This document shows, in pieces, positions 35,473 to 46,967 of a stretch of DNA of 64,000 bases. The notes under the pieces are model-generated. The model saw only the letters and a list, made by a program, of their open reading frames with translations. It did not search any database and was not told the DNA's origin. This DNA is from an uncultured Selenomonas sp. (GTDB lineage Bacteria > Bacillota > Negativicutes > Selenomonadales > Selenomonadaceae). The translations under genes and the position numbers were made by a program. Location of the stretch: NCBI GenBank assembly GCA_905372355.1, contig CAJPOT010000005.1, positions 124,001 through 188,000 of the forward strand, given 5' to 3'. Each line of letters starts with the position of its first letter. Positions within the stretch are counted from its first letter, which is position 1.

Positions 35473-35485
35473 TTTTTTATTTTTA

Positions 35486-35512
35486 GCGCGTTTTTTCAAA
35501 CGCGCGCTTTTT
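35486..35512 (+). terminator. Terminator after the CRISPR array
   Basis: GCGCGTTT / AAACGCGC stem (35486-35493 and 35498-35505) followed by GC and T7. Confidence 0.85.
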
Positions 35513-35561
35513 TTATGGCATAATGGAGTTGTTGGAAGATTCTTTTTGAGGAGGGATAGCA

Positions 35562-36066
35562 ATGTGTGTTATTTATATGATGTCGAAGGATACGAAAGCA
35601 ATCAAAGACCATGGCAGGCTGCTTCTTTATCGCAAGAATGAGAAGATCGCGAGTCAGCCGATTTCGCGCATTTTTAGGGAAACGCTGATAAAATGAAGTT
35701 GCCCAGATTTGCACAGATGCGCTGTGCCTATGGCGGTCAACGTCAGCCAATCATGCGGCGCACTTCGTGCTTGCATTCTTGGGACGTTTTCGCATACGAG
35801 CCGTTGCCCAATCACCTGCGTCCTTCGGACTTGGCTCTTGGACGGCTCAGCAAGGAGACAAACCGCAGGCGTAGCAGAGCTACGTCGAGGATTTGTCGAC
35901 GACGAGAGGACAGCGTAGATGTGTGAAGATGGGCGGCTGAATTTATCAGTGGTTCCCTATCGTTATGGTCACGAAGCAGGCGCATATGACGATGCCGCTG
36001 GTCTATGCTCTGATGGAGGAAGGCGTCCCTATTTCTTATATGCGACACACAAGGCGCAGTGTACAT
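35562..36066 (+). pseudogene. cas1: cas1 remnant, split by a MITE and truncated
   Basis: An ATG at 35562 with GAGGAGGGA upstream opens a frame resembling the N-terminal beta domain of Cas1 (MCVIYMMSKDTKAIKDHG, then LLLYRKNEKIASQPISRIF). At 35677 it runs into a MITE and stops at 35694. After the element, 35960-36042 encodes IVMVTKQAHMTMPLVYALME then EGVPISYM, matching the next Cas1 segment (usually VTTQAL...LLERGI). Deleting 35677-35957 and one TA joins the parts in frame. Homology ends near 36042; the catalytic C-terminal domain is gone. Cas1 identity is from motif pattern and place beside the array. Confidence 0.75.
35677..35957. mobile_element. MITE-like element A inside the cas1 remnant
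   Basis: 281 bp with terminal inverted repeats GGGAAACGCTGATAAA (35677-35692) and TTTATCAGTGGTTCCC (35942-35957), 14 of 16 matching. It is flanked by TA on both sides (35675-35676 and 35958-35959). No transposase gene. It shares about 48 nt on the left and 104 nt on the right with element B and has about 127 nt of extra middle sequence. TA flanks suggest an IS630/Tc1-type partner enzyme. Confidence 0.75.
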
Positions 36067-36088
36067 GGAAACAGCGATAAAATAAAGT
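36067..36088 (+). mobile_element. Terminal fragment of the same MITE family (C)
   Basis: GGAAACAGCGATAAAATAAA plus GT resembles the left end of elements A and B (closest to B). Only the end is present; it sits where cas1 homology stops and just before the promoter at 36090. Confidence 0.5.
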
Positions 36089-36089
36089 G

Positions 36090-36118
36090 TTGACATAGTT
36101 TTTCCCTTTTGTTAATAT
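36090..36118 (+). promoter_or_regulatory. Promoter of the L7Ae gene / str operon
   Basis: TTGACA at 36090-36095 and TAATAT at 36113-36118 with 17-nt spacer. It starts 2 nt after MITE fragment C. Confidence 0.75.
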
Positions 36119-36168
36119 ATATAGGTGCCTGACACTGAGCAGGAATCGTGCGTTGGGAGGGAAGCTGC

Positions 36169-36429
36169 ATGACGTTGAAATCGCTGAGGGACGCGGAGCG
36201 GGTCATCGGGGTCAAGCAGGTCACGAAGGCCGTGCAGAAGAGCCGTGCGGATGCCGTTTTTTTGGCGGACGATGCGGATGAACGCGTGACGCAGCCGCTT
36301 CTCGATCTCGCGAGTGAGATCGGCGTGCAAGTCGTGCATGTCCCCACGATGCAGGAGCTTGGAAAGGCTTGCTCCATCGAGGTCGGCGCCGCTGCGGCAG
36401 CCGTACTGAAGGAAACGATGATAAAATAA
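36169..36429 (+). CDS. L7Ae/YbxF-family RNA-binding protein
   Basis: 86 residues from ATG 36169 (GGGAGGGAAG upstream). Small L7Ae/L30e fold: VIGVKQVTKAVQKSRADAVFLADDAD, then VHVPTMQELGKACSIEVGAAAAAV. YbxF-like proteins bind kink-turn RNA and in Bacillus sit between rpoC and rpsL. Here the right-hand context (rpsL) is kept but rpoC is not upstream. The last five residues (ETMIK) and the stop come from MITE B, so the natural C-terminus has been replaced. Confidence 0.88.
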   Translation: MTLKSLRDAERVIGVKQVTKAVQKSRADAVFLADDADERVTQPLLDLASEIGVQVVHVPTMQELGKACSIEVGAAAAAVLKETMIK

Positions 36430-36570
36430 AGTCCCCCAGATTTGCACAGATGCTCTGTATCTATCGAGGAGACAAACCGCAGGCGTAGCTGTGCTACGTC
36501 GAGGATTTGTCGACGACGAGAGGACAGTGCAGATGTGTGAAGATGGGTGGCTGAATTTATCAGTGGTTCC
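36411..36570. mobile_element. MITE-like element B between the L7Ae gene and rpsL
   Basis: 160 bp with ends GGAAACGATGATAAA (36411) and TTTATCAGTGGTTCC (to 36570). The right 104 nt nearly match element A, including the palindromic stretch around GTCGAGGATTTGTCGAC. Clear TA flanks are not present. It is transcribed as part of the str operon and supplies the stop codon of the L7Ae-family gene. Confidence 0.75.
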
Positions 36571-36690
36571 TCGAGAGCGATGCCTCAGGTCGGTAAATGC
36601 TTCGCCTGCCGCAAGGCGAGCGGCTCAAAGAGCTGCGGCGGAGTAATTATAAATAATAAATTCTCAATATGAAGGAAGGAGGTGCATCAA

Positions 36691-37068
36691 ATGCCTACAA
36701 TCAATCAGCTGGTTCGCAAGAGCCGCAAGAGCATGCAGGAGAAATCGAATGCACCGGCACTGAAGAATTGCCCGCAGAAGCGCGGCGTCTGCACGAGGGT
36801 TTACACGACGACCCCGAAGAAGCCGAACTCGGCTCTCCGCAAGGTCGCCCGTGTTCGCTTGACGAACAGCATCGAGGTGACGGCATACATTCCCGGTATT
36901 GGCCATAATCTGCAGGAGCATAGCGTTGTCTTGATCCGCGGCGGCCGCGTCAAGGATCTGCCTGGTGTTCGCTACCACATCATCCGTGGTTCGCTGGATA
37001 CGGCAGGTGTTCAGGATCGCGGTCAGGCGAGGTCGAAGTACGGCGCGAAGCGCGCGAAGAAGAAGTGA
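36691..37068 (+). CDS. rpsL: 30S ribosomal protein S12
   Basis: 125 residues from ATG 36691 (AAGGAGGTG upstream). The decoding-centre loops are intact: [12 protein letters not shown] with K43 and [13 protein letters not shown] with K88, the wild-type residues at the classic streptomycin-resistance positions. First structural gene of the str operon, about 120 nt after MITE B; part of that gap (36590-36640) is GC-rich with no recognisable gene. Confidence 0.98.
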   Translation: MPTINQLVRKSRKSMQEKSNAPALKNCPQKRGVCTRVYTTTPKKPNSALRKVARVRLTNSIEVTAYIPGIGHNLQEHSVVLIRGGRVKDLPGVRYHIIRGSLDTAGVQDRGQARSKYGAKRAKKK

Positions 37069-37095
37069 GACGCTTTTTCTGAGAAGAGATTATAG

Positions 37096-37581
<486 letters not shown>

Positions 37582-37620
37582 TCCCAAGCAGTATCTCAAC
37601 TAGTTAAGGAGCGATAATAA

Positions 37621-39699
37621 GTGGCAAGAGAGTTTTCTCTGGAAAAAACTCGCAATATCGGCATCATGGCTCACATCGATGCCGGAAAGACAACGACGAC
37701 AGAGCGTATCCTCTTCTATACGGGCATTACACATAAGATCGGTGAGGTTCATGATGGCGCTGCCACGATGGACTGGATGGCACAGGAGCAGGAGCGCGGC
37801 ATTACGATCACGTCGGCTGCGACGACCTGCCATTGGAAGAATCATCGCATCAACATCATTGATACGCCCGGTCACGTTGACTTCACAGTCGAGGTGGAGC
37901 GCTCGCTGCGCGTTCTCGATGGCGCTGTTGCCGTCCTGACGGCCAGAGGCGGCGTCGAGCCTCAGACGGAGACGGTCTGGCGTCAGGCGGAGAAGTACAA
38001 TGTCCCGCGCATGGCTTATGTCAACAAGATGGACATCACGGGCGCGGACTTCTTCAACGTCATCAAGATGATGCAGGAGCGCCTGCAGGCAAATCCGGTG
38101 GCAATCCAGCTGCCGATCGGCTCGGAGGATACGTTCTCCGGCATCGTCGATCTCATCAAGATGGAAGCGATCATCTATGAGGACGACCTCGGAAAGGTCG
38201 CCGATGAGGTGGCGATTCCCGATGATATGAAGGATATGGCCGACGAGTACCGCGACAAGCTCCTCGAAGCCGTCGCCGAAGAGGATGACGACCTCATGGA
38301 GAAGTATCTCGGCGGTGAGGAAATCTCGGAAGATGAGATCCGTAAGGCCATCCGCAAGGCGACGATCGCCTGCAAGATGACGCCGGTGACGTGCGGCTCT
38401 TCGTACCGCAACCGCGGCGTACAGCCGATGCTCGATGCGATCGTCGACTTCATGCCCGCGCCGATCGACATCCCCGCGATCAAGGGTGTCAACCCTGATA
38501 CGGGCGAAGAGGATCATCGCGATTCGACGGACGACGGCCCCTTTGCGGCGCTCGCGTTCAAGATCATGGCCGATCCTTACGTCGGCAAGCTCGCGTTCTT
38601 CCGCGTCTACTCGGGTACGCTTTCCTCTGGCTCTTATGTCTTCAATTCGACGAAGGGCAAGAAGGAACGCATTGGCCGCATCCTGCAGATGCACGCGAAT
38701 CACCGTGCCGAGTTGGATACGGTCTACAGCGGCGACATCGCTGCTGCCGTCGGCTTGAAGGACACGACGACGGGCGACACGCTGTGCGACGAGTCGAAGC
38801 CGATCATTCTTGAGTCGATGGAGTTCCCTGACCCGGTCATCTCGGTCGCGGTCGAGCCGAAGACGAAGAACGATCAGGAGAAGATGGGCATCGCCCTGCA
38901 GAAACTGGCGGAAGAAGATCCGACGTTCCGTGTGCGCACGGATCAGGAGACGGGTCAGACGATCATCTCGGGCATGGGCGAACTTCATTTGGAAATCATC
39001 GTCGACCGCATGCTGCGCGAATTCAAGGTCGACTGCAACGTCGGCAATCCGCAGGTTGCGTACCGCGAGACGATCCGCAAGTCCGCGAAGGCGGAAGGCA
39101 AGTTCGTCCGTCAGTCGGGCGGTCATGGTCAGTATGGCCATTGCTGGCTCGAGCTCACGCCGCAGGAGCCGGGTGAAGGCTTCACATTCGAGAACAAGAT
39201 CGTCGGCGGCGTCATTCCGAAGGAGTTCATCAACCCGATCGAGAACGGCGTGCGCGAGGCTATGGACAACGGTGTCATCGCGGGCTATCCGATGGTCGAC
39301 GTCAAGGTCACGGTCTACGACGGTTCGTACCACGAGGTCGACTCTTCGGAAATGGCGTTCAAGATCGCCGGCTCGATGGCGTTTAGAAACGGCGCTGAGA
39401 AGGCGAATCCGGTGCTCCTTGAGCCTTATGTAAAGGTCGAGGTCATTGTGCCGGAAGAGTATATGGGCGATGTCATGGGCGACATCAATTCACGCCGTGG
39501 CCGCATCGAGGGCATGGAAGCGAGAAACGGCGCTCAGGTCATCAATGCGTTCGTTCCGCTGTCCGAGATGTTCGGATATTCGACGGATCTGCGCTCCAAG
39601 ACACAGGGTCGAGGGAACTACTCCATGGAAGTTTCTTACTATGATGAAGTTCCTAAGAATATAGCCGAGGCTATCATCGCCAAGAACAAGGGCGAGTAA
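37621..39699 (+). CDS. fusA: Elongation factor G
   Basis: 692 residues, GTG start. The G1 motif AHIDAGKT is at 17-24, G3 DTPGHVDF and G4 NKMD follow, then domains II-V (PEPVI-like [13 protein letters not shown], and the domain [11 protein letters not shown] loop). It drives ribosomal translocation with GTP. 39 nt after rpsG in the str operon. Confidence 0.98.
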   Translation: MAREFSLEKTRNIGIMAHIDAGKTTTTERILFYTGITHKIGEVHDGAATMDWMAQEQERGITITSAATTCHWKNHRINIIDTPGHVDFTVEVERSLRVLDGAVAVLTARGGVEPQTETVWRQAEKYNVPRMAYVNKMDITGADFFNVIKMMQERLQANPVAIQLPIGSEDTFSGIVDLIKMEAIIYEDDLGKVADEVAIPDDMKDMADEYRDKLLEAVAEEDDDLMEKYLGGEEISEDEIRKAIRKATIACKMTPVTCGSSYRNRGVQPMLDAIVDFMPAPIDIPAIKGVNPDTGEEDHRDSTDDGPFAALAFKIMADPYVGKLAFFRVYSGTLSSGSYVFNSTKGKKERIGRILQMHANHRAELDTVYSGDIAAAVGLKDTTTGDTLCDESKPIILESMEFPDPVISVAVEPKTKNDQEKMGIALQKLAEEDPTFRVRTDQETGQTIISGMGELHLEIIVDRMLREFKVDCNVGNPQVAYRETIRKSAKAEGKFVRQSGGHGQYGHCWLELTPQEPGEGFTFENKIVGGVIPKEFINPIENGVREAMDNGVIAGYPMVDVKVTVYDGSYHEVDSSEMAFKIAGSMAFRNGAEKANPVLLEPYVKVEVIVPEEYMGDVMGDINSRRGRIEGMEARNGAQVINAFVPLSEMFGYSTDLRSKTQGRGNYSMEVSYYDEVPKNIAEAIIAKNKGE

Positions 39700-39718
39700 C
39701 GAGGGAGGAAAAAACAAT

Positions 39719-40906
<1,188 letters not shown>

Positions 40907-40932
40907 GACGCTAATTCCATAAAGGCTTTTGT

Positions 40933-40956
40933 AAGGGCTGCGGTCTCGCAGCCCTT
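40933..40956 (+). terminator. Hairpin after tuf
   Basis: A 10-bp AAGGGCTGCG / CGCAGCCCTT stem with GTCT loop, followed by TATAAAGG rather than a T-run. A weak terminator or processing site; the 214-nt gap to rpsJ has no gene. Confidence 0.5.
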
Positions 40957-41120
40957 TATAAAGGCCTTGTGTATTTATCTCATTTCCGGAATCACTGACA
41001 AGTTCAGCGCTTCCTTATTGCTCCCATGCGATGACGCGGCAGATGGCTCGGCAGAGCCGAGGGAACTGCTGCGGAGAAATGTTTGGGCCATGGAGTCCGG
41101 ACGACAAGGAGGAAAAAACA

Positions 41121-41432
41121 TTGTCGAAACAGCAGAAAATCCGTATTCGTTTGAAGGCCTACGATCACAAGGCTCTCGACCAGAGCGCGGTTAAGATTGT
41201 CGATACCGCGAAGAGGACGGGTGCTCGTGTGTCGGGTCCGATTCCGCTCCCCACGGAGAAGAACATCTACACGATCCTGCGCTCCCCGCACGTCAACAAG
41301 GATTCGCGCGAGCAGTTCGAGATGCGCACGCACAAGCGCCTCATCGACATCCTCGATCCTTCCAACAAGACGGTGGACGCACTGATGCGCCTTGACCTGC
41401 CGGCCGGGGTGGACATCGAGATCAAGCTGTAA
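41121..41432 (+). CDS. rpsJ: 30S ribosomal protein S10
   Basis: 103 residues from a TTG start with AAGGAGG upstream; longer in-frame ATG starts have no site. The conserved [24 protein letters not shown] and [11 protein letters not shown] are present. S10 serves the 30S head and, with NusB, antitermination. First gene of the S10 operon. Confidence 0.98.
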   Translation: MSKQQKIRIRLKAYDHKALDQSAVKIVDTAKRTGARVSGPIPLPTEKNIYTILRSPHVNKDSREQFEMRTHKRLIDILDPSNKTVDALMRLDLPAGVDIEIKL

Positions 41433-41447
41433 GGGGAGGTGGAATTT

Positions 41448-42107
41448 ATGTCGAAAGCTATTTTGGGAAGAAAACTTGGCATGACGCAGATCTTTACGGA
41501 AGAGGGCACTGTCGTCCCTGTCACGGTCGTCGAGTCAGGCAACAATGTTGTCATCATGAACAAGACCGTGGAGAACGACGGCTACAACGCTGTCCAGATC
41601 GGCTTCGGCGAAGTCAAGGAGAAGAGGGTCACGAAGCCTCTGAAAGGTCACTTCGCCAAGGCGGGAGTCGCGCCTGTGCGCTTCATCCGCGAGATGCGTC
41701 TTACTGATGCTTCGGAATATAACGTCGGTGACACCATCGGCGTTGACATATTTGCTGCCGGCGACCTCGTCGATGTGACGGGCACCTCGAAGGGTAAAGG
41801 TTTCGCTGGTACGATCAAGCGCCACAACTTCGCGCGCGGCCCCATGGGGCACGGTTCGAAGTCGCACAGAGAACCCGGCTCGACGGGCGCGATGATCAGC
41901 GGTCATGGCGGCCGCGTCTTGAAGGGTAAGAAGCTTCCTGGCCAGATGGGTCATGCGAGGGTCACGGTGCAGCGTCTTTCCGTCGTCCGTGTGGACGCGG
42001 AGCGCAACCTCATCCTCATCAAGGGCGCAATCCCGGGCCCGAAGAAGGGTCTTGTCGTGGTTCGTGCCACGGTCAAGCCGGACAAGCCGAAAAAGGCGGA
42101 AAAATAA
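41448..42107 (+). CDS. rplC: 50S ribosomal protein L3
   Basis: 219 residues from ATG 41448 (GGGGAGGTGG upstream). Opening [13 protein letters not shown] and the loop [15 protein letters not shown] that reaches the peptidyl-transferase region are typical. Lys-rich C-terminal tail. 15 nt after rpsJ. Confidence 0.98.
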   Translation: MSKAILGRKLGMTQIFTEEGTVVPVTVVESGNNVVIMNKTVENDGYNAVQIGFGEVKEKRVTKPLKGHFAKAGVAPVRFIREMRLTDASEYNVGDTIGVDIFAAGDLVDVTGTSKGKGFAGTIKRHNFARGPMGHGSKSHREPGSTGAMISGHGGRVLKGKKLPGQMGHARVTVQRLSVVRVDAERNLILIKGAIPGPKKGLVVVRATVKPDKPKKAEK

Positions 42108-42130
42108 TCTGGAAGGAGGATTGCTAACTT

Positions 42131-42754
42131 ATGCCAAAAGTAGCAGTTTATAATAGCGCAAACCAGCAGGTTGGCGATATCGAATTGAATGACAGCGTCT
42201 TCGGCGTGGAGATGAATGCCGGTCTCGTGCATCAGGCCGTCGTCATGCAGCTCGCATCGCGCCGTCTCGGCACGCATGCGACGAAGACGCGCGGCCTCGT
42301 GAGGGGCGGCGGAAGGAAGCCGTGGAGACAGAAGGGCACGGGTCGTGCGAGAAGCGGCTCGACACGCTCGCCGCTGTGGGTCGGCGGCGGCACGGTCTTC
42401 GGCCCGCAGCCGCGCTCGTATGCTTTCCGCATGCCGAAGAAGCAGCGCCGCCTCGCGATCAAGTGCGCGCTCTCGGACAAGGTGGCGAGCGGTGATTTCA
42501 TCGTCCTCGACGACCTTCAGTTCGATGCCCCGAAGACGAAGAGCGTCGTCAAGATGCTCGGCGATTTCGGTGTCGATGCGAAGAGCCTTATCATCACGCT
42601 CGATGAGAACGAGAACGTCGAGCTTTCTTCGCGCAACATCCCCGGCGTCAAGGCGATCAACACGATGGGCCTCAACGTCTACGACATCCTGAACCACACG
42701 AAGCTCTTCATCACGAAGGCTGCGATAGAAAAGATTGAGGAGGTGCTCGCATAA
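42131..42754 (+). CDS. rplD: 50S ribosomal protein L4
   Basis: 207 residues. The exit-tunnel loop ([20 protein letters not shown], then ARSGSTRSP) is intact, including residues mutated in macrolide resistance elsewhere. The stop overlaps the rplW start by 1 nt (TAATG). 23 nt after rplC. Confidence 0.98.
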   Translation: MPKVAVYNSANQQVGDIELNDSVFGVEMNAGLVHQAVVMQLASRRLGTHATKTRGLVRGGGRKPWRQKGTGRARSGSTRSPLWVGGGTVFGPQPRSYAFRMPKKQRRLAIKCALSDKVASGDFIVLDDLQFDAPKTKSVVKMLGDFGVDAKSLIITLDENENVELSSRNIPGVKAINTMGLNVYDILNHTKLFITKAAIEKIEEVLA

Positions 42755-43035
42755 TGGACGCACGCGATATCCTCATCCGCCCGCTGATCACAGAGAAAAG
42801 CACCCAGCTCATGGAGGAAGGCAAGTATGTCTTCGTCGTCGCCAAGAAAGCGAACAAGATCGAGATCGCCAAGGCGGTCGCTGAGGTCTTCAACGTGAAG
42901 GTCGCAAACGTGAACACGGTCAACGTCAGCGGCAAGATGAAGCGCATGGGTCGCTTCGTCGGCAAGCGCTCGGACTACAAGAAGGCGATTGTGAAGCTCG
43001 CTCCGGGCGAGACGATCGAGTTCTTCCAGGCATAA
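42754..43035 (+). CDS. rplW: 50S ribosomal protein L23
   Basis: 93 residues; [20 protein letters not shown] and the basic loop [16 protein letters not shown] are diagnostic. It sits at the tunnel exit and docks trigger factor and SRP. Translationally coupled to rplD. Confidence 0.98.
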   Translation: MDARDILIRPLITEKSTQLMEEGKYVFVVAKKANKIEIAKAVAEVFNVKVANVNTVNVSGKMKRMGRFVGKRSDYKKAIVKLAPGETIEFFQA

Positions 43036-43060
43036 AATCGAGCAAAGGAGGTAAAAAGAA

Positions 43061-43885
43061 GTGGCAATCAAAAGTTTCAAACCTTATTCCGCAGGCCGCA
43101 GGTTCATGACGGTCGCGTCGTTTGACGAAATTACGACGGACAAGCCGGAAAAATCCCTCGTCGAGAGCCTCAAGAGTCATGGCGGACGCAATCAGCAGGG
43201 CCGCATGACGGTTCGCCATCAGGGCGGCGGTCACAAGCGCCGCTACCGCATCATCGACTTCAAGCGCACGAAGGACGGCATCCCCGCCCGCGTCGCGACG
43301 ATCGAGTACGATCCGAACCGCAGCGCACGCATCGCTCTTCTGAACTACGCGGACGGCGAGAAGCGCTACATCCTCGCACCGAACGGCCTCAAGGTCGGCG
43401 ACAAGGTGGAGTCGGGCGCAGAGGCTGACATCAAGGTCGGCAACGCGCTTCCCATCAAGAACATTCCTGTCGGCACGATGATCCACAACATCGAGCTGAA
43501 GATCGGCAAGGGCGCACAGCTCGCAAGAAGCGCCGGCAGCGCCGTGCAGCTCATGGCGAAGGAGAACGACTACGCGCTCCTGCGTCTTCCCTCGGGCGAG
43601 CTTCGCAAGGTGCACATCAACTGCCGCGCGACGATCGGCCAGGTCGGCAACCTCGAGCATGAGAATATCACGATCGGTAAGGCGGGGCGCAACCGCTGGC
43701 TCGGCAAGCGTCCGGAGAACCGCGGCGTAGCGATGAACCCGAATGACCATCCGCACGGCGGCGGCGAGGGGCGCAGCCCGGTCGGCCGCAAGCATCCGGT
43801 CACGAAGTGGGGCAAGTGCGCGATGGGCGCCAAGACGCGCCGCAAGAAGGCGTCGGACAAGCTCATCGTGCGTGGCCGCAAGTAA
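43061..43885 (+). CDS. rplB: 50S ribosomal protein L2
   Basis: 274 residues, GTG start with AAAGGAGG. Typical [15 protein letters not shown] start and the C-terminal peptidyl-transferase-proximal [16 protein letters not shown] with the conserved histidine. Contacts 23S rRNA at the subunit interface. Confidence 0.98.
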   Translation: MAIKSFKPYSAGRRFMTVASFDEITTDKPEKSLVESLKSHGGRNQQGRMTVRHQGGGHKRRYRIIDFKRTKDGIPARVATIEYDPNRSARIALLNYADGEKRYILAPNGLKVGDKVESGAEADIKVGNALPIKNIPVGTMIHNIELKIGKGAQLARSAGSAVQLMAKENDYALLRLPSGELRKVHINCRATIGQVGNLEHENITIGKAGRNRWLGKRPENRGVAMNPNDHPHGGGEGRSPVGRKHPVTKWGKCAMGAKTRRKKASDKLIVRGRK

Positions 43886-43934
43886 TTCGTGGGGGAAGGC
43901 AGCTCAGGCTGCCTGAGCGGAAGGAGGATATATT

Positions 43935-44216
43935 TTGTCGAGATCAGTCAAGAAGGGGCCTTTCGTACAAGAAAGTCTCGTGAAGAAAATTGACGCGCTC
44001 AATGCGGCGAACGACAAGAAGGTCGTGAAGACGTGGTCGAGGAGTTCCACGATCCTGCCGGATTTCGTGGGTCACACGATCGCCGTGCACGACGGCCGCA
44101 AGCACGTTCCTGTATATGTGACGGAAGATATGGTCGGACACAAGCTCGGAGAGTTCGCTCCGACGCGCACGTTCAAAGGCCATGCCGGCGAAGAGCGCAA
44201 GACTTCGCTGAGATAA
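43935..44216 (+). CDS. rpsS: 30S ribosomal protein S19
   Basis: 93 residues, TTG start with GGAAGGAGG. Signature [14 protein letters not shown] and [16 protein letters not shown]. Binds 16S rRNA in the 30S head with S13. 49 nt after rplB. Confidence 0.98.
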   Translation: MSRSVKKGPFVQESLVKKIDALNAANDKKVVKTWSRSSTILPDFVGHTIAVHDGRKHVPVYVTEDMVGHKLGEFAPTRTFKGHAGEERKTSLR

Positions 44217-44239
44217 GAGCGAAAGGAGGCATTTCCCCT

Positions 44240-44572
44240 TTGGAAGCAAAAGCTACAGCCAAGTATGTACGGATTGCGCCGCGCAAGGTGCGTGTCGTCA
44301 TGGATCTCATCCGTGGCAAGAACATCGCCGAAGCTTTCGCAATCTTGAAGTTCACGCCGAAAATCGGTGCGGACGTCATAGAGAAGGTATTGAAATCCGC
44401 CGTTTCCAATGCCGAGAACAACTTCGACATGAATGTCGACAAGCTCTACATCAAGACGGCTTATGTCGATCAGGGCCCGACACTCAAGCGCATCCACCCG
44501 CGTTCTCGTGGGCAGGCGTTCAAGATTTTGAAGCGCACGTCCCACGTTACCGTCGCCGTGGAAGAAAGATGA
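44240..44572 (+). CDS. rplV: 50S ribosomal protein L22
   Basis: 110 residues from TTG 44240 (GAAAGGAGG upstream); longer in-frame starts overlap rps[21 protein letters not shown] opening and the tunnel hairpin [18 protein letters not shown]. Confidence 0.97.
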   Translation: MEAKATAKYVRIAPRKVRVVMDLIRGKNIAEAFAILKFTPKIGADVIEKVLKSAVSNAENNFDMNVDKLYIKTAYVDQGPTLKRIHPRSRGQAFKILKRTSHVTVAVEER

Positions 44573-44588
44573 GGAGGAGGGAAAAGGT

Positions 44589-45260
44589 TTGGGTCAGAAA
44601 GTAAATCCGAACGGCATCCGCATCGGCATCGTCAAGGATTGGGATGCAAAATGGTACGCAGATAAGGACTTTGCAGACAACCTGCATGAAGATATCAAGA
44701 TCCGCAAGTATTTGAAAGATAGCCTCGGCGCTGCCGGCGTCTCGAAGATCGAGACGGAGCGCTCGAAGAACCGTCTGAAGCTCACGATCCATACGGCGAA
44801 GCCCGGCATGGTCATCGGCCGCGGCGGCTCGGGCATCGAGCAGATCAAGGAAGGCCTCAAGGGCAAGACGGAAAAGACGGTCGACATCAACATCTCCGAG
44901 ATTCGTCAGCCTGATCTCGACGCGACGCTTGTCGCCGAGAACATCGCGCAGCAGCTTGAGCGCCGCATCGCGTTCCGCCGTGCCATGAAGCAGTCGGTCG
45001 GCCGTACGATGCGCCTCGGCGCCAAGGGCATCAAGGTCAAGGTTTCGGGTCGTTTGGGCGGCGCGGAAATCGCTCGAAGCGAGGCGTATCGCGAGGGCAG
45101 CATTCCGCTGCACACGCTGCGAGCCGACATCGACTACGGCACGGCGGAAGCCCGCACGACGTACGGACGCATCGGCGTCAAGGTCTGGATCTTCAAGGGC
45201 GAAATCCTTCCAGAGAAGAAGCAGTCCAAGAGGGCTGCCGCTGAAGGGAGCGAAGCTTAA
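44589..45260 (+). CDS. rpsC: 30S ribosomal protein S3
   Basis: 223 residues, TTG start. [12 protein letters not shown] opening, type II KH motif [15 protein letters not shown] at about 75-90, and C-terminal domain ending in a basic tail. Stop overlaps rplP by 1 nt. Confidence 0.98.
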   Translation: MGQKVNPNGIRIGIVKDWDAKWYADKDFADNLHEDIKIRKYLKDSLGAAGVSKIETERSKNRLKLTIHTAKPGMVIGRGGSGIEQIKEGLKGKTEKTVDINISEIRQPDLDATLVAENIAQQLERRIAFRRAMKQSVGRTMRLGAKGIKVKVSGRLGGAEIARSEAYREGSIPLHTLRADIDYGTAEARTTYGRIGVKVWIFKGEILPEKKQSKRAAAEGSEA

Positions 45261-45709
45261 TGTTATTACCGAAGAGAGTCAAATACCGCAAGCAGTTTCG
45301 CGGACGCATGAAGGGCAAGGCACATCGCGGCAACACGGTCAGCCACGGTGAGTTCGGCCTTGTGGCTCTGGAGCCGGCTTGGATCACGAATCGTCAGATC
45401 GAAGCCGCCCGTATCGCCATGACGCGCTACATCAAGCGCGGCGGCAAGGTCTGGATCAAGATTTTCCCCGACAAGCCGGTCACGGCGAAGCCGGCCGAGA
45501 CCCGCATGGGCAGCGGCAAGGGCTCGCCCGAGTACTGGGTGTGCGTCGTCAAGCCCGGTCGTGTGCTCTTCGAGATGGACGGCGTGTCGAAGGAAGTCGC
45601 CATGGAGGCCATGCGCCTTGCAGGCCACAAGCTGCCGATCCGCACGAAGTTCGTCACGCGCGAGGAGTCACTGAAAGCAGCAGAGGGCGGTGAAGTAAAT
45701 GAAGGTTAA
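45260..45709 (+). CDS. rplP: 50S ribosomal protein L16
   Basis: 149 residues. [19 protein letters not shown] opening and [20 protein letters not shown] in the tRNA-contact loop. A slightly long acidic tail overlaps rpmC by 11 nt. Confidence 0.98.
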   Translation: MLLPKRVKYRKQFRGRMKGKAHRGNTVSHGEFGLVALEPAWITNRQIEAARIAMTRYIKRGGKVWIKIFPDKPVTAKPAETRMGSGKGSPEYWVCVVKPGRVLFEMDGVSKEVAMEAMRLAGHKLPIRTKFVTREESLKAAEGGEVNEG

Positions 45710-45911
45710 TGAGATACGCGACTTGAATGCCGGGGAGCTTGTTGAAAAGCTCGCTTCGCTCAAACAGGAGCTGTTTAACCTCCGTTTCCAGCACGCTACC
45801 GGCCAGCTGGAGAATCCGATGCGTATCAAGGAAGTCAAGAAGTCGATCGCGCGCGTCAAGACGGTGCAGCGCGAACTTGAGAATCAGGACGTTTGCTTGG
45901 CGAAGAATTGA
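45699..45911 (+). CDS. rpmC: 50S ribosomal protein L29
   Basis: 70 residues, two-helix L29: [18 protein letters not shown] ... [16 protein letters not shown] ... [10 protein letters not shown]. Lies beside L23 at the exit site. Start lies within the end of rplP. Confidence 0.97.
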   Translation: MKVNEIRDLNAGELVEKLASLKQELFNLRFQHATGQLENPMRIKEVKKSIARVKTVQRELENQDVCLAKN

Positions 45912-45939
45912 TTGATATGCAGAGGAAGGAGGCTCTTTG

Positions 45940-46197
45940 ATGAGCGAGAGAAATGAACGCAAGACGAGAGTCGGCAAGGTCGTAAGCGACAAGATGGACA
46001 AGACCGTCGTCGTCGCCGTTGTCGACATTGAGCAGCACAAGCTCTATAAGAAGGCCGTCAAGAAGACGGTGAAGTTCCAGGCGCACGACGAGAACAACGA
46101 GGCGCATGTCGGCGATACGGTGGCTCTGATGGAGACCCGCCCGCTCTCGAAGCACAAGCGCTGGAGAGTCGTGAAAATCGTCGAGAGGGCGAAATAA
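45940..46197 (+). CDS. rpsQ: 30S ribosomal protein S17
   Basis: 85 residues from ATG 45940 (GGAAGGAGG upstream); a TTG one codon earlier is possible. OB-fold pattern [19 protein letters not shown] and [20 protein letters not shown]. Confidence 0.97.
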   Translation: MSERNERKTRVGKVVSDKMDKTVVVAVVDIEQHKLYKKAVKKTVKFQAHDENNEAHVGDTVALMETRPLSKHKRWRVVKIVERAK

Positions 46198-46230
46198 TTT
46201 CGCCACGATCTCGAAAGGGAGGTTCATACA

Positions 46231-46599
46231 TTGATTCAACAGCAGACCATGCTGAATGTTGGCGACAATACGGGCGCGAAAGAGATCATGTGCATCCGCG
46301 TGCTTGGCGGTTCGTACCGCAAGTATGCCAACATCGGTGATGTTATCGTGGCTGCCGTCAAGGCAGCGGCCCCCGGCGGCACGGTCAAGAAGGGCGATGT
46401 CGTCAAGGCTGTCGTCGTTCGAAGCGTCAAGGGCATCCGTCGTCGGGACGGCTCTTACATCCGCTTTGACGAGAACGCCGCCGTGCTCATCAAGGAAGAC
46501 AAGACGCCGAGAGGAACCCGTATTTTTGGCCCCGTGGCCAGGGAGCTGCGCGAGAAGGATTTCATGAAGATCGTTTCCTTGGCTCCTGAAGTTCTTTGA
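46231..46599 (+). CDS. rplN: 50S ribosomal protein L14
   Basis: 122 residues, TTG start with [29 protein letters not shown] opening and [26 protein letters not shown]. Forms an intersubunit bridge. Confidence 0.98.
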   Translation: MIQQQTMLNVGDNTGAKEIMCIRVLGGSYRKYANIGDVIVAAVKAAAPGGTVKKGDVVKAVVVRSVKGIRRRDGSYIRFDENAAVLIKEDKTPRGTRIFGPVARELREKDFMKIVSLAPEVL

Positions 46600-46613
46600 T
46601 AGGAGGCGCTATT

Positions 46614-46946
46614 TTGTCACAGGTGAAACTGCACGTAAAGAAAGGCGACACGGTCGTCGTCCTCGCAGGCAAGGACAAGGGCAAAGAGGGCAAGATCGTC
46701 GAGGCTCTGCCGAAGAAGGGCAAGGTCGTCGTCGAGGGCGTGAACAAGGTGAAGCGCCACACGAAGCCGAGCCAGAAGTACCCGCAGGGCGGCATCATCC
46801 AGAAGGAAGCCCCTCTGAACGCCTGCAAGGTCATGCTCGTATGCCCGGCCTGCAAGAAGGCAACGCGCACGGGCAAGAAGGAAGTCAACGGCAAGATGGT
46901 TCGCGCCTGCAAGAAGTGCGGCGAAGTCATCGACCAGACGAAATAA
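46614..46946 (+). CDS. rplX: 50S ribosomal protein L24 with zinc ribbon
   Basis: 110 residues from TTG 46614 (GATAGGAGG upstream). KOW motif in the N-terminal half ([20 protein letters not shown]). The C-terminal extension carries a four-cysteine ribbon, C77/C80 and C99/C102, absent in short L24s such as that of E. coli. Assembly initiator of the 50S subunit. Confidence 0.97.
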   Translation: MSQVKLHVKKGDTVVVLAGKDKGKEGKIVEALPKKGKVVVEGVNKVKRHTKPSQKYPQGGIIQKEAPLNACKVMLVCPACKKATRTGKKEVNGKMVRACKKCGEVIDQTK

Positions 46947-46967
46947 TTGAGGAAGGAGGAGCACGGT

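Noticed and set aside
37600..39333. 577-codon open frame on the minus strand
   Set aside because: Antisense to fusA; Arg/Asp/His-rich translation typical of a shadow frame.
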